Assembly (NCBI GenBank): GCA_945883815.1
Contig: CAMCYJ010000040.1
Location: forward strand, 1-32,177
Length of the DNA stretch: 32,177 nucleotides
Origin: Akkermansia muciniphila
GTDB taxonomy: Bacteria; Verrucomicrobiota; Verrucomicrobiia; Limisphaerales; UBA9464
Direction: 5' to 3'
Shown here: one piece after another, positions 25,392 through 32,177 of the stretch
Position numbering within the stretch: position 1 is the first letter of the stretch
How the letters are laid out: every line of letters begins with the position of its first letter
Translations under genes and position numbers: made by a program
Notes under the pieces: model-generated
The model's input: only the letters and a program-made list of their open reading frames with translations
Told to the model about the DNA's origin: nothing
Databases searched by the model: none

Positions 25392-28300
25392 ATGCCCATC
25401 GATCTTTGCAGAACCCTGAGGGCAGCCCATCGGATCCTTCTCGTGTGGGTTGTGGGTTTCCTTGCGGTGGCGGGCGCTCCGGCCTTGTCGGCGGTTGATC
25501 TCCAGGTGCGAGCCTCGGCTTTGCCGGCGATCTCCGGCCAGCGGTCCGGGTTCACGTTGATGGATCCGTCCGCAACCGGGGTCACCTTCACCAATGTCCT
25601 GGTCGGCGATGCCTACTTCACCAACGCGGTGGCCCACAATGGCTCGGGCGTGGCCATCGGCGACGTGGACGGCGATGGTCGGCCAGACCTCTACCTCTGC
25701 GGTCTGAACGGCACCAACCAGCTCTACCGCAATCGGGGACAATGGAGCTTCGAGCCCCTGCCGCTCGGCGACGCAGCCTGCATCGGCCAGATGTCCACCG
25801 GCGCGGTGTTGGTCGATGTGGATGGCGATGCCGACTTGGACCTGCTGGTCAACGGCATCGCCGCGGGCACTCGGCTCTTTCTCAACGACGGCCGCGGCCG
25901 CTGGACTGAGAAACGCGACAGCGGCCTGTACCGCCACACCACCGGCACCTCGATGGCCCTGGCCGACATGGATGGCGACGGCGACCTCGACCTCTATTGC
26001 GCCCATTACATCGACGTGATGCATCTCCTCGATCCGGGCACCCGCTTCTCGATGAGCCAGCAGGGCGGACGCTGGGTGGTCAGCCAGGTCAACGGCATCC
26101 CCGCCACGGATCCGCGTTTCCGGAACCGCTTCGAGGTGATGCCCGATGGCGAGGTGGTGGAACTGCCCGAGGCCGACGCCCTCTATCGCAATGACGGCCA
26201 GGGCCGCTTCACCCCGGTGCACGACCAACCCGGCGTCTTCCTCGACGATCAGGGCAAGCCGATGCCCGTGATGCGCGACTGGGGCTTGGCCGTGGTCTTC
26301 CGCGATCTCAATGGCGACGGGGCTCCGGACCTCTTCGTTTCCAATGACTTTGCCTCGCCCGACCGCCTCTGGTTCAACGACGGTCGGGGCCATTTCCGCG
26401 CGGCCCCGCCCCAGGCCCTGCGCCACACCTGCTTCAACTCCATGGGCATTGATGTGGCCGACGTGGATCGCGACGGCTTCGACGACATCCTGGTCGTGGA
26501 TCTCCTGGCCACCCGCCACGAGCGGCGCATGCGCCAATTGGGCAAGACGCCGCCGGATCCCATGGCCCGCGAAAGCCTCACGGGGCGTCCGCAGTTCAAC
26601 CGCAACATGCTCTTCCTCGGGCGACCCGGCGGACGCTATGTCGAGGCGGCCCTGGGTGCCGGCCTCGCAGCCAGCGAATGGAGTTGGTGCCCGGTGTTCC
26701 TCGATGTCGACCTCGACGGCTACGAAGACCTGCTGGTGTCCAACGGCTTCGAATACGACCTGATGGATCAAGACACGCAGGACCGGGTGAAGGACCCGCG
26801 ACACACCCTCTCGGCGGAGCAGAGGAAGCGTTGGATGAAGCAGTATCCCGAGTGGCGCACGGCCAACCTGGCTTTTCGCAACCGCGGCGACGGCACCTTT
26901 GAGCCGAAGTCCGCCGAGTGGGGGTTCCGGGAAGAAGGTCTGGCCTTCGGCATGGCCTTGGGCGACCTCGATCAAGACGGCGATCTCGATCTGGTGGTCA
27001 ACCGCATCAACGCCTCGGTCGAGATCCACCGCAACGAGGCCACCGCGCCCCGCCTCGCCGTCGAACTTCGCGGCAAGGCCCCCAACACCTCGGGCATCGG
27101 GGCCAAGGTCCGGTTGATCACGACACCCCTCTCGCAAGGACAGGAGATTGCCTCCGGTGGTCGGTACCTCTCGGGCGATCAGGCTCTCAGGGTCTTCGCT
27201 GCTCCGACCTTGGCCGCCCCGACCTCCGCGTCGGTGTTGGAGGTCCGGTGGCGCAGCGGTGCGGTCAGCCGCATCGAACGGCCGCAGGCCAACCACCGGT
27301 ACGAAATCACCGAGCCGGCTGAAGCAGCGAAGCCCGTTCCATCGCCCGCCCCGGGCCCCGAGCCGCTCTTCGAAGACGTGAGCGCGCTGCTGGGGGCCGC
27401 TCCGGCCGGCGAAGCCTTCGATGATACGCTCATCCAGTCCCTGATCCCGCGACGCCTGAGCCGACAGGGACCCGGGCTGGCGTGGACCGATCTGGATGGC
27501 GACGGTTGGGAAGACCTCGTCCATGGGGCGCGTCGCGGTGGCCGGCCCATCGTCTTCCGGAACCGGCAGGGGAAGGGCTTCGACCGCACCGAGGGCCCCG
27601 AATCCCCTGGAGGCCAGCGCGGCGTGGCCGCTTGGGCCGATGGCCTGGGAGGCCGGCACTGGCTGGCTTCGGCCGTGCATCTCAATGCCCGAGGCGAAAC
27701 CGTCGGGCAATTGCTCGTGAACCCGGCGACCTCGGGCACGGCTCCACGAACCATCGAGATCGGGCCGGACTTCAACGGCCCCTTGGCCGTGGGTGACCTA
27801 GACGGCGACGCCGATCTCGACGTGGTGGTGGGCGGGCAGTTTCGTTTGGGTCGCTATCCTGAGCCAGTCCCGACGACGGTCTGGATGAATGAGGGCGGCG
27901 TGCTGCAAGGGGCCCCGGACTGGGGCCGGGCAATGACCCGCGCTGGCTGCGTGAATGGTGCCACGCTGGTGGACCTCGACGGCGACGGCGATCTCGACCT
28001 GGCCCTGGCCGTCGAATGGGAGCCGGTGCGCCTCTTCCGCAACGAGGGAGGGCAGTTTCGCGACATCACCACGCCCATGCGACTGGCCGGTCGCACGGGG
28101 TGGTGGCAGGGGATCGCCGCCGGGGATTTCGATGGCGACGGGCGCTTGGACCTCGCCGTGGCCAACCTGGGTCGCAACACGGCCTACGCGATGTATCGGC
28201 CCGGCCCCATCCGCCTCTATCACGGAGAGTGGAGCACCCCCGGCCGGGTCGAGCTGCTCGAGGCCTGGCAGCGCGACGGCACCTGGCTGCCCATCCGCAA

Positions 28301-29084
28301 TCGCACCCAACTTACGGCCGGCCTGCCGGATTTGCCTGCCCGCTTCCCCACCCACGAGGCCTTCGCCCGTGCCGATGTTCCGCGTGTCTTGGGCGATGCC
28401 GCGGCGCGAGCGAGCTTCCTGGAGGCCGTGGAATTCGACTCCGGAGTCTTCCTCAACCGCACCAACCGCTTCGAGTGGCGGCCCTTCCCGCGCGAGGCGC
28501 AGTGGGCTCCCGCCAGTTCAGTCCATGTCGCCGATGTTGATGGCGACGGGTTCGAGGATGTTTTCCTGAGCCAGAACCGTTCCGACTTGCTGCCGGAATA
28601 TTCACGCGACGACGCGGGCAGCGGACTCTGGTTGCGAGGACGTGGGGATGGGAGCTTTCAGGCCCTCGATCCTACGGTGTCGGGCATCCGCATCGACGGG
28701 GAACAGCGGGCGGCGGCCCTGGCCGACTTCGACCACGACCACCGGATCGACGTGGGGGTGTCGCAAATCAACGGGCCGACGGTGCTCTGGGCCAATCGGC
28801 GGGCCCGGCCCGGCCTGCGCGTGGTGCTCGAGGGCCCTCCGGCCAATCCTGAGGCCATCGGGGCCCAGGTGCGCCTGCGGTTCGCCGACGGTCGCAGCGG
28901 CCCGGTGCGTGCGGTTCAGGGAGGCAGCGGTTTCGGGGCTCAAGACGCGGCCCCGGTGCTGCTCGGCCTGCCGGCGCAGGGGACGGTTTCGGGCGTGTGG
29001 GTTCGCTGGCCCGGAGGCCGCGAGCAGGTGGTGCCGGTGGGCCCCGAACCGACCGAGGTGCGCATCCGTTGGGAGAAGCCCTGA
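25392..29084 (+). CDS. Large secreted CRTAC1-type protein with FG-GAP/VCBS repeats and two UnbV/ASPIC domains
   Basis: A 1230-residue exported protein with a signal peptide ('ILLVWVVGFLAVAGAPALS'). Many calcium-binding FG-GAP/VCBS motifs of the form DxDGDGxxDL are spread throughout (for example 'GDVDGDGRPDLYLCG', 'ADMDGDGDLDLYCAH', 'RDLNGDGAPDLFVSN', 'GDLDGDADLDVVVGG', 'VDLDGDGDLDLALAV', 'ADVDGDGFEDVFLSQ'), indicating integrin-like beta-propellers. Two UnbV/ASPIC domains are visible, one in the middle ('VELRGKAPNTSGIGAKVRL', about 550-640) and one at the C terminus ('VVLEGPPANPEAIGAQVRL', about 1135-1228). The protein thus looks like two CRTAC1-like units joined. Such proteins are very common in PVC bacteria and Bacteroidota, and their function is not established; surface binding or adhesion is assumed. 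The acidic repeats create long false reverse-strand frames. Confidence 0.9.
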   Translation: MPIDLCRTLRAAHRILLVWVVGFLAVAGAPALSAVDLQVRASALPAISGQRSGFTLMDPSATGVTFTNVLVGDAYFTNAVAHNGSGVAIGDVDGDGRPDLYLCGLNGTNQLYRNRGQWSFEPLPLGDAACIGQMSTGAVLVDVDGDADLDLLVNGIAAGTRLFLNDGRGRWTEKRDSGLYRHTTGTSMALADMDGDGDLDLYCAHYIDVMHLLDPGTRFSMSQQGGRWVVSQVNGIPATDPRFRNRFEVMPDGEVVELPEADALYRNDGQGRFTPVHDQPGVFLDDQGKPMPVMRDWGLAVVFRDLNGDGAPDLFVSNDFASPDRLWFNDGRGHFRAAPPQALRHTCFNSMGIDVADVDRDGFDDILVVDLLATRHERRMRQLGKTPPDPMARESLTGRPQFNRNMLFLGRPGGRYVEAALGAGLAASEWSWCPVFLDVDLDGYEDLLVSNGFEYDLMDQDTQDRVKDPRHTLSAEQRKRWMKQYPEWRTANLAFRNRGDGTFEPKSAEWGFREEGLAFGMALGDLDQDGDLDLVVNRINASVEIHRNEATAPRLAVELRGKAPNTSGIGAKVRLITTPLSQGQEIASGGRYLSGDQALRVFAAPTLAAPTSASVLEVRWRSGAVSRIERPQANHRYEITEPAEAAKPVPSPAPGPEPLFEDVSALLGAAPAGEAFDDTLIQSLIPRRLSRQGPGLAWTDLDGDGWEDLVHGARRGGRPIVFRNRQGKGFDRTEGPESPGGQRGVAAWADGLGGRHWLASAVHLNARGETVGQLLVNPATSGTAPRTIEIGPDFNGPLAVGDLDGDADLDVVVGGQFRLGRYPEPVPTTVWMNEGGVLQGAPDWGRAMTRAGCVNGATLVDLDGDGDLDLALAVEWEPVRLFRNEGGQFRDITTPMRLAGRTGWWQGIAAGDFDGDGRLDLAVANLGRNTAYAMYRPGPIRLYHGEWSTPGRVELLEAWQRDGTWLPIRNRTQLTAGLPDLPARFPTHEAFARADVPRVLGDAAARASFLEAVEFDSGVFLNRTNRFEWRPFPREAQWAPASSVHVADVDGDGFEDVFLSQNRSDLLPEYSRDDAGSGLWLRGRGDGSFQALDPTVSGIRIDGEQRAAALADFDHDHRIDVGVSQINGPTVLWANRRARPGLRVVLEGPPANPEAIGAQVRLRFADGRSGPVRAVQGGSGFGAQDAAPVLLGLPAQGTVSGVWVRWPGGREQVVPVGPEPTEVRIRWEKP

Positions 29085-29180
29085 TCCCGATTTCCGATTG
29101 CGGAGTCAGGTCGCGTGTGTCCGCGTCGGGATTGGATGCGCGGGATTGAATGCGGTGCGCCGGATGGGCATCGTCGCCCC

Positions 29181-31169
29181 ATGGCACTCCCCGCGCTCTC
29201 CGACGAGCAGGTCCGCACCCTGAGTCGATCTCAGAAGGACGAATGGTGGCTGGATCACGTCTTCCGGGGCGACATGCCGCAGCTCACGGTCCGCTCGGCC
29301 CTCACGGGATTCCTGCTGGGGGGTGCGCTGGCGGCCACCTCGCTCTACATCGGGGCCAAGACCGGCATCTCCATCGGCGTGGGGCTCACCTCGGTGCTCA
29401 TCACCTTCGCGCTCTTCCGGTTGCTGGCCAAGACCCCGCTGGGTGGCGGCTTCACCATTCTTGAGAACAACTGCACCCAGTCGATTACCACGGCCGCAGG
29501 CTACGTGGTGACGCCGCTGACCTCCAGCTTCGCCGCCTACATGCTGGTCACCGGCAAAATCCTGCCGGCGTGGCAGATGATCCTGTGGATGATCGTGATT
29601 TCGATCCTGGGCGTGCTGGTGGCCTTCCCGCTCAAGCGGCGTTTCATCAACGACGACCAGTTGCCCTTTCCCGAGGGACGCGCCTGTGGCGTGGTGCTCG
29701 ATGCCTTGTACACCGGCTCGGCCGAGGCGGGGGTGTTCAAGACGCGCCTCCTGACCGTGACGTCGTGCGCGACCGCCTTCCTGCAGCTCCTGATGAGCGA
29801 CGGCTGGATGCGCCTGCTGCAGTTCCAGTTGCTGCGTCTGGACCGCTGGGCGGGCTTGCGCGAACCCTGGCACCTGCACGAGCGGATCGACACCTACTAC
29901 TACACCTGGGCTGCGAAGGTCTCGGGGGCGATCCCGCGCCTCCTGGGCACCGACATCCGGCAGTTGGGCCTGCGCGTCACGGTCGATGGGGCGCTCCTGG
30001 GCGTGGGCGGGCTCATCGGCATCCGTGTGGCCAGCTCCTGCCTGCTCGGGGCGATCATCAACTTTGTCGTGTTGGCTCCGATCATGATCCAGCGCGGGGA
30101 GATCCGCAGCTACACCAACGCCGCAGGCAAGGTGGTGGAGATTTCCCGGGCTGAGATCGTCAACCAATGGTCCCTCTGGTGGGGCGTCGCGATGATGGTG
30201 GTGGGGTCGCTGGTATCCCTGATGGCCCGGCCGGATCTTTTCAAAGGCCTCTGGCGCATGGTCCGCCCCAACCGCGTCGCGCGCGCCACCGGCGGGCCGG
30301 ATCCGCTGAAACATCTCGAATTGCCATTGTGGCTGTCGTACCTCGGCGTGCCCGTGTTCGGGTTCCTGGGCGTGTGGATCGGGCATGCCTTCTTCGGAGT
30401 GCCGTGGACCTCCGGATTCCTGTCGCTGCCTTTGATTCTGGTGCTTTCGGTGATTTGCACCAATTCGATGGCCCTCACTTCGTGGACTCCCACTGGGGCG
30501 CTCTCGAAGATCACCCAGTTCACCATCGGCGCCCTCGACCGGTCCAACCCGGCCAACAACCTGATCCCGGCGGGCATGACGGCGGAGGTGTCGTCCAACG
30601 CGGCGAACCTGCTCTCGGACATCAAGCCCGGCTACATGCTGGGGGCCAAGCCGCGGCAGCAGGCCATCGGTCACATCATCGGAATCGTGGCGGGCTCGCT
30701 GGCGGCGACGCCGCTGTTCTACCTGCTCTTCCTCAAACCCGACGCCTCGGGGGCTCGATCGACGGCCACGTTGGTGACCGAGCAGTTCGCCATGCCTGCG
30801 GCCGTCCAGTGGAAAGGCGTGGCCGACCTCATCGCCAAGGGAGTCGGCAGCCTGCCGGTCTCGGCGATGGTCGCCATGGCCGTTGCTGCCGTGGCGGCCG
30901 TGGTCTTCGAGGTCCTGCGCATCCGCTCGCGGGGCCGCTTCCCGCTGTCGGCCGTGTCCATCGGGCTCGGGGTGGTGCTGCCCCCGGACGCCTCGCTGGC
31001 GATGTGGCTCGGGGCCTTCGTGTTCTGGTGGATGGGCCGCAAGGCTGTCGCAGGCACCCACAAGCACGACCTGTGGGTGGAGGGCTGCGAACCCATTTGC
31101 GCCGGCCTGATCTCGGGCGCGGCCCTCATCGGGATCGGCAACGCCCTGGTTAACGCCTTCCTGCCCTGA
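29181..31169 (+). CDS. OPT-family oligopeptide transporter
   Basis: An integral inner-membrane protein of 662 residues, with numerous hydrophobic helices ('ALTGFLLGGALAATSLYIGAKTG', 'LLGAIINFVVLAPIM', 'GVPVFGFLGVWIGHAFF'-type segments, and 'LGIGVVLP/LGVVLPPDASLAMW' near the C terminus). OPT proteins import peptides or metal-chelate complexes with protons; the sequence does not say which substrate. Landmarks include 'LPFPEGRACGVVLDALY' and 'AGMTAEVSSNAANLLSDIKPGYMLGAKPRQQ', well conserved in bacterial OPT members. I start at ATG 29181 ('MALPALSDEQ'); a GTG at 29115 would add 22 residues of unlikely composition. It follows the CRTAC1-type gene by about 100 bases. Peptide uptake would fit with the peptidase-like and gamma-glutamyl enzymes in this window, but that is only context. 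Confidence 0.92.
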   Translation: MALPALSDEQVRTLSRSQKDEWWLDHVFRGDMPQLTVRSALTGFLLGGALAATSLYIGAKTGISIGVGLTSVLITFALFRLLAKTPLGGGFTILENNCTQSITTAAGYVVTPLTSSFAAYMLVTGKILPAWQMILWMIVISILGVLVAFPLKRRFINDDQLPFPEGRACGVVLDALYTGSAEAGVFKTRLLTVTSCATAFLQLLMSDGWMRLLQFQLLRLDRWAGLREPWHLHERIDTYYYTWAAKVSGAIPRLLGTDIRQLGLRVTVDGALLGVGGLIGIRVASSCLLGAIINFVVLAPIMIQRGEIRSYTNAAGKVVEISRAEIVNQWSLWWGVAMMVVGSLVSLMARPDLFKGLWRMVRPNRVARATGGPDPLKHLELPLWLSYLGVPVFGFLGVWIGHAFFGVPWTSGFLSLPLILVLSVICTNSMALTSWTPTGALSKITQFTIGALDRSNPANNLIPAGMTAEVSSNAANLLSDIKPGYMLGAKPRQQAIGHIIGIVAGSLAATPLFYLLFLKPDASGARSTATLVTEQFAMPAAVQWKGVADLIAKGVGSLPVSAMVAMAVAAVAAVVFEVLRIRSRGRFPLSAVSIGLGVVLPPDASLAMWLGAFVFWWMGRKAVAGTHKHDLWVEGCEPICAGLISGAALIGIGNALVNAFLP

Positions 31170-31296
31170 GGCGTCGGATACGGGCGGCGTGAGTTCCGAA
31201 GTTTGTGAACCTCTGGGATCCCCCGAAGTCCTCGATAGAGCCCTCGCGATCTCTCGTTATGGACTCGGCCTGGGGGGGCAGGCCAGTCTTCGGTCC

Positions 31297-32177
31297 ATGG
31301 GTGTCCATTGCCGTGTTGTGTGGGCCAGGTTGCTCTGCCCGATCTTACTACTCCTCTCCTGTGCCTCGGTGAGTGCCGACGACTCCGGCGGATTTGAGGC
31401 CAATTACACCAAGCGCGAGGTGCGCATTCCGATGCGCGACGGCGTGAATCTCTTCACCGTGGTGTACACGCCGAAGGAGCCCGGCCAGTACCCGATCCTC
31501 CTACGGCGGACCCCGTACAACCTCAAGCCGTACACGGTGGATGCCGGCCGCAATCCGGGCTTCGGCGATGGGTTGGTGCGCGAGAAGTTCATCTTCGTGT
31601 GCCAGGATGTGCGTGGTCGCTTTGCCTCTGAGGGCACCTTTGTTGACGTCCGCCCGCACAAGCCGACCAAGACCGGCCCGAAGGACACCGACGAGAGCAC
31701 CGACACCTGGGATACCATCGAGTGGTTGGTCAAAAACGTGCGCCACAACAACGGCAACGTGGGTATGGACGGCATCTCGTACCCGGGATTCTTCGCGGCC
31801 ATGGGCATGATCGATTCGCATCCGGCATTGAAGGCTGTTTCGCCCCAGGCCCCGGTGGCCGACATGTTCGACGGCGATGACACACTGCATGGCGGCGCGT
31901 TCCTGCTGGCCCACAACTTCGGCTTCTTCAACTTCTTCGGGCAGAAGCTTCAGAACCCGCTGAGTCAGGAGCCCGTGCCCTTCGACTACGGCACGCCCGA
32001 CGGATACGAGTTCTTCCTGCGGGGCGGGGCGGTGGGCGACCTGGGCGACCGGTACTACAAGGGCAAGATCGACTTCTGGGACAACCTCATCGGCAACATC
32101 ACCAACGCCGCCTGGTGCGCCCGTCACGACATCACGCCTCACCTCAAGAATGTCCGCGCCGCGGTGATGACCGTGGG
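31297..32177 (+). CDS. CocE/NonD (X-Pro dipeptidyl-peptidase S15-like) hydrolase, 3' truncated
   Basis: The frame runs off the right edge, so only the first 293 residues are seen. ATG 31297 starts a signal sequence ('LLCPILLLLSCASVSA'); the 'LLSC' could be a weak lipobox. The mature protein opens 'REVRIPMRDGVNLFTVVYTP', the hallmark of CocE/NonD hydrolases, followed by 'PILLRRTPYN', 'FVCQDVRGRFASEG' and the nucleophile elbow 'VGMDGISYPGFFAAM' with the catalytic Ser. The expected Asp and His of the triad and the C-terminal jelly-roll domain lie beyond the window. Members include X-Pro dipeptidyl-peptidases, glutaryl-7-ACA acylases and cocaine esterase; which activity applies cannot be told. 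It follows the OPT transporter by 127 bases on the same strand, so export-side peptide cleavage coupled to uptake is a possible inference. Confidence 0.88.
   Translation, partial: MGVHCRVVWARLLCPILLLLSCASVSADDSGGFEANYTKREVRIPMRDGVNLFTVVYTPKEPGQYPILLRRTPYNLKPYTVDAGRNPGFGDGLVREKFIFVCQDVRGRFASEGTFVDVRPHKPTKTGPKDTDESTDTWDTIEWLVKNVRHNNGNVGMDGISYPGFFAAMGMIDSHPALKAVSPQAPVADMFDGDDTLHGGAFLLAHNFGFFNFFGQKLQNPLSQEPVPFDYGTPDGYEFFLRGGAVGDLGDRYYKGKIDFWDNLIGNITNAAWCARHDITPHLKNVRAAVMTV

Noticed and set aside
25383-27710. 775-codon minus-strand open frame opposite the CRTAC1-type gene
   Set aside because: Its repeated Val/Ile/Glu/His pattern is the antisense of the DxDGDG repeats. The plus strand has a signal peptide and recognised domains.
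29106-31067. 653-codon minus-strand open frame opposite the OPT transporter
   Set aside because: It is rich in His, Arg, Gln and Asp with no domain signature and mirrors the GC-rich codons of the clear membrane transporter on the plus strand.
1-32177. CRISPR arrays, tRNA/rRNA genes, transposases, prophage genes
   Set aside because: Read for regularly spaced repeats, cloverleaf ends and integrase/transposase motifs; none could be supported.

Overview
The window is high-GC DNA that reads as a chromosome segment of a PVC-superphylum bacterium, most likely Verrucomicrobiota (Limisphaerales/Pedosphaera-like). This is inferred from family content: a PVC-type c-heme domain joined to a ThuA domain, two orphan HX9DG pseudopilins, a large FG-GAP/UnbV (CRTAC1-type) secreted protein, a PQQ-propeller protein, a sialate O-acetylesterase, and a giant secreted protein ending in a 'SSTDLITW' segment that I associate with verrucomicrobial exported proteins. 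No rRNA, tRNA, CRISPR array, transposase or prophage gene was seen.

Layout. 1-4637: two secreted haem-c proteins, the truncated HEAT/cytochrome c/ThuA protein and a protein in which an MbnP-like copper-protein domain is fused to an MbnH/MauG-type di-haem enzyme; a strong intrinsic terminator separates them. 4708-6099: secreted PQQ-like beta-propeller. 6300-9929: tight four-gene operon (every junction is an ATGA overlap) for a CDP-activated, C-methylated deoxysugar. 9954-10661: pseudopilin on the minus strand. 10731-10895: a 165-bp coaxial palindrome in the divergent spacer. 10951-12738: gamma-glutamyltransferase broken by one in-frame stop. 12865-14346: minus-strand pxpA and a VapBC-type toxin-antitoxin pair with an operator-like inverted repeat. 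14736-20005: a giant secreted protein gene broken by a one-base frameshift. 20055-21779: minus-strand fused pxpB-pxpC. 22031-25342: sialate O-acetylesterase, second pseudopilin, secreted alpha/beta-hydrolase. 25392-29084: CRTAC1-type protein. 29181-31169: OPT transporter. 31297-end: CocE/NonD hydrolase running off the right edge.

Functional themes. Gamma-glutamyltransferase, PxpA and PxpBC together would release glutamyl groups from glutathione-like peptides and recycle 5-oxoproline to glutamate, with an OPT peptide transporter nearby, although the transferase gene is interrupted here. The sugar operon makes a nucleotide sugar, but the final ketoreductase and any glycosyltransferase are absent. 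Many remaining genes encode exported proteins with signal peptides.

The most unusual items are the MbnP-MbnH fusion (putative enzyme and substrate in one chain), the internally duplicated giant protein whose second copy proves the frameshift in the first, and the 165-bp palindrome. Two single-nucleotide lesions lie within about 5 kb, so sequencing error must be weighed against real gene decay.
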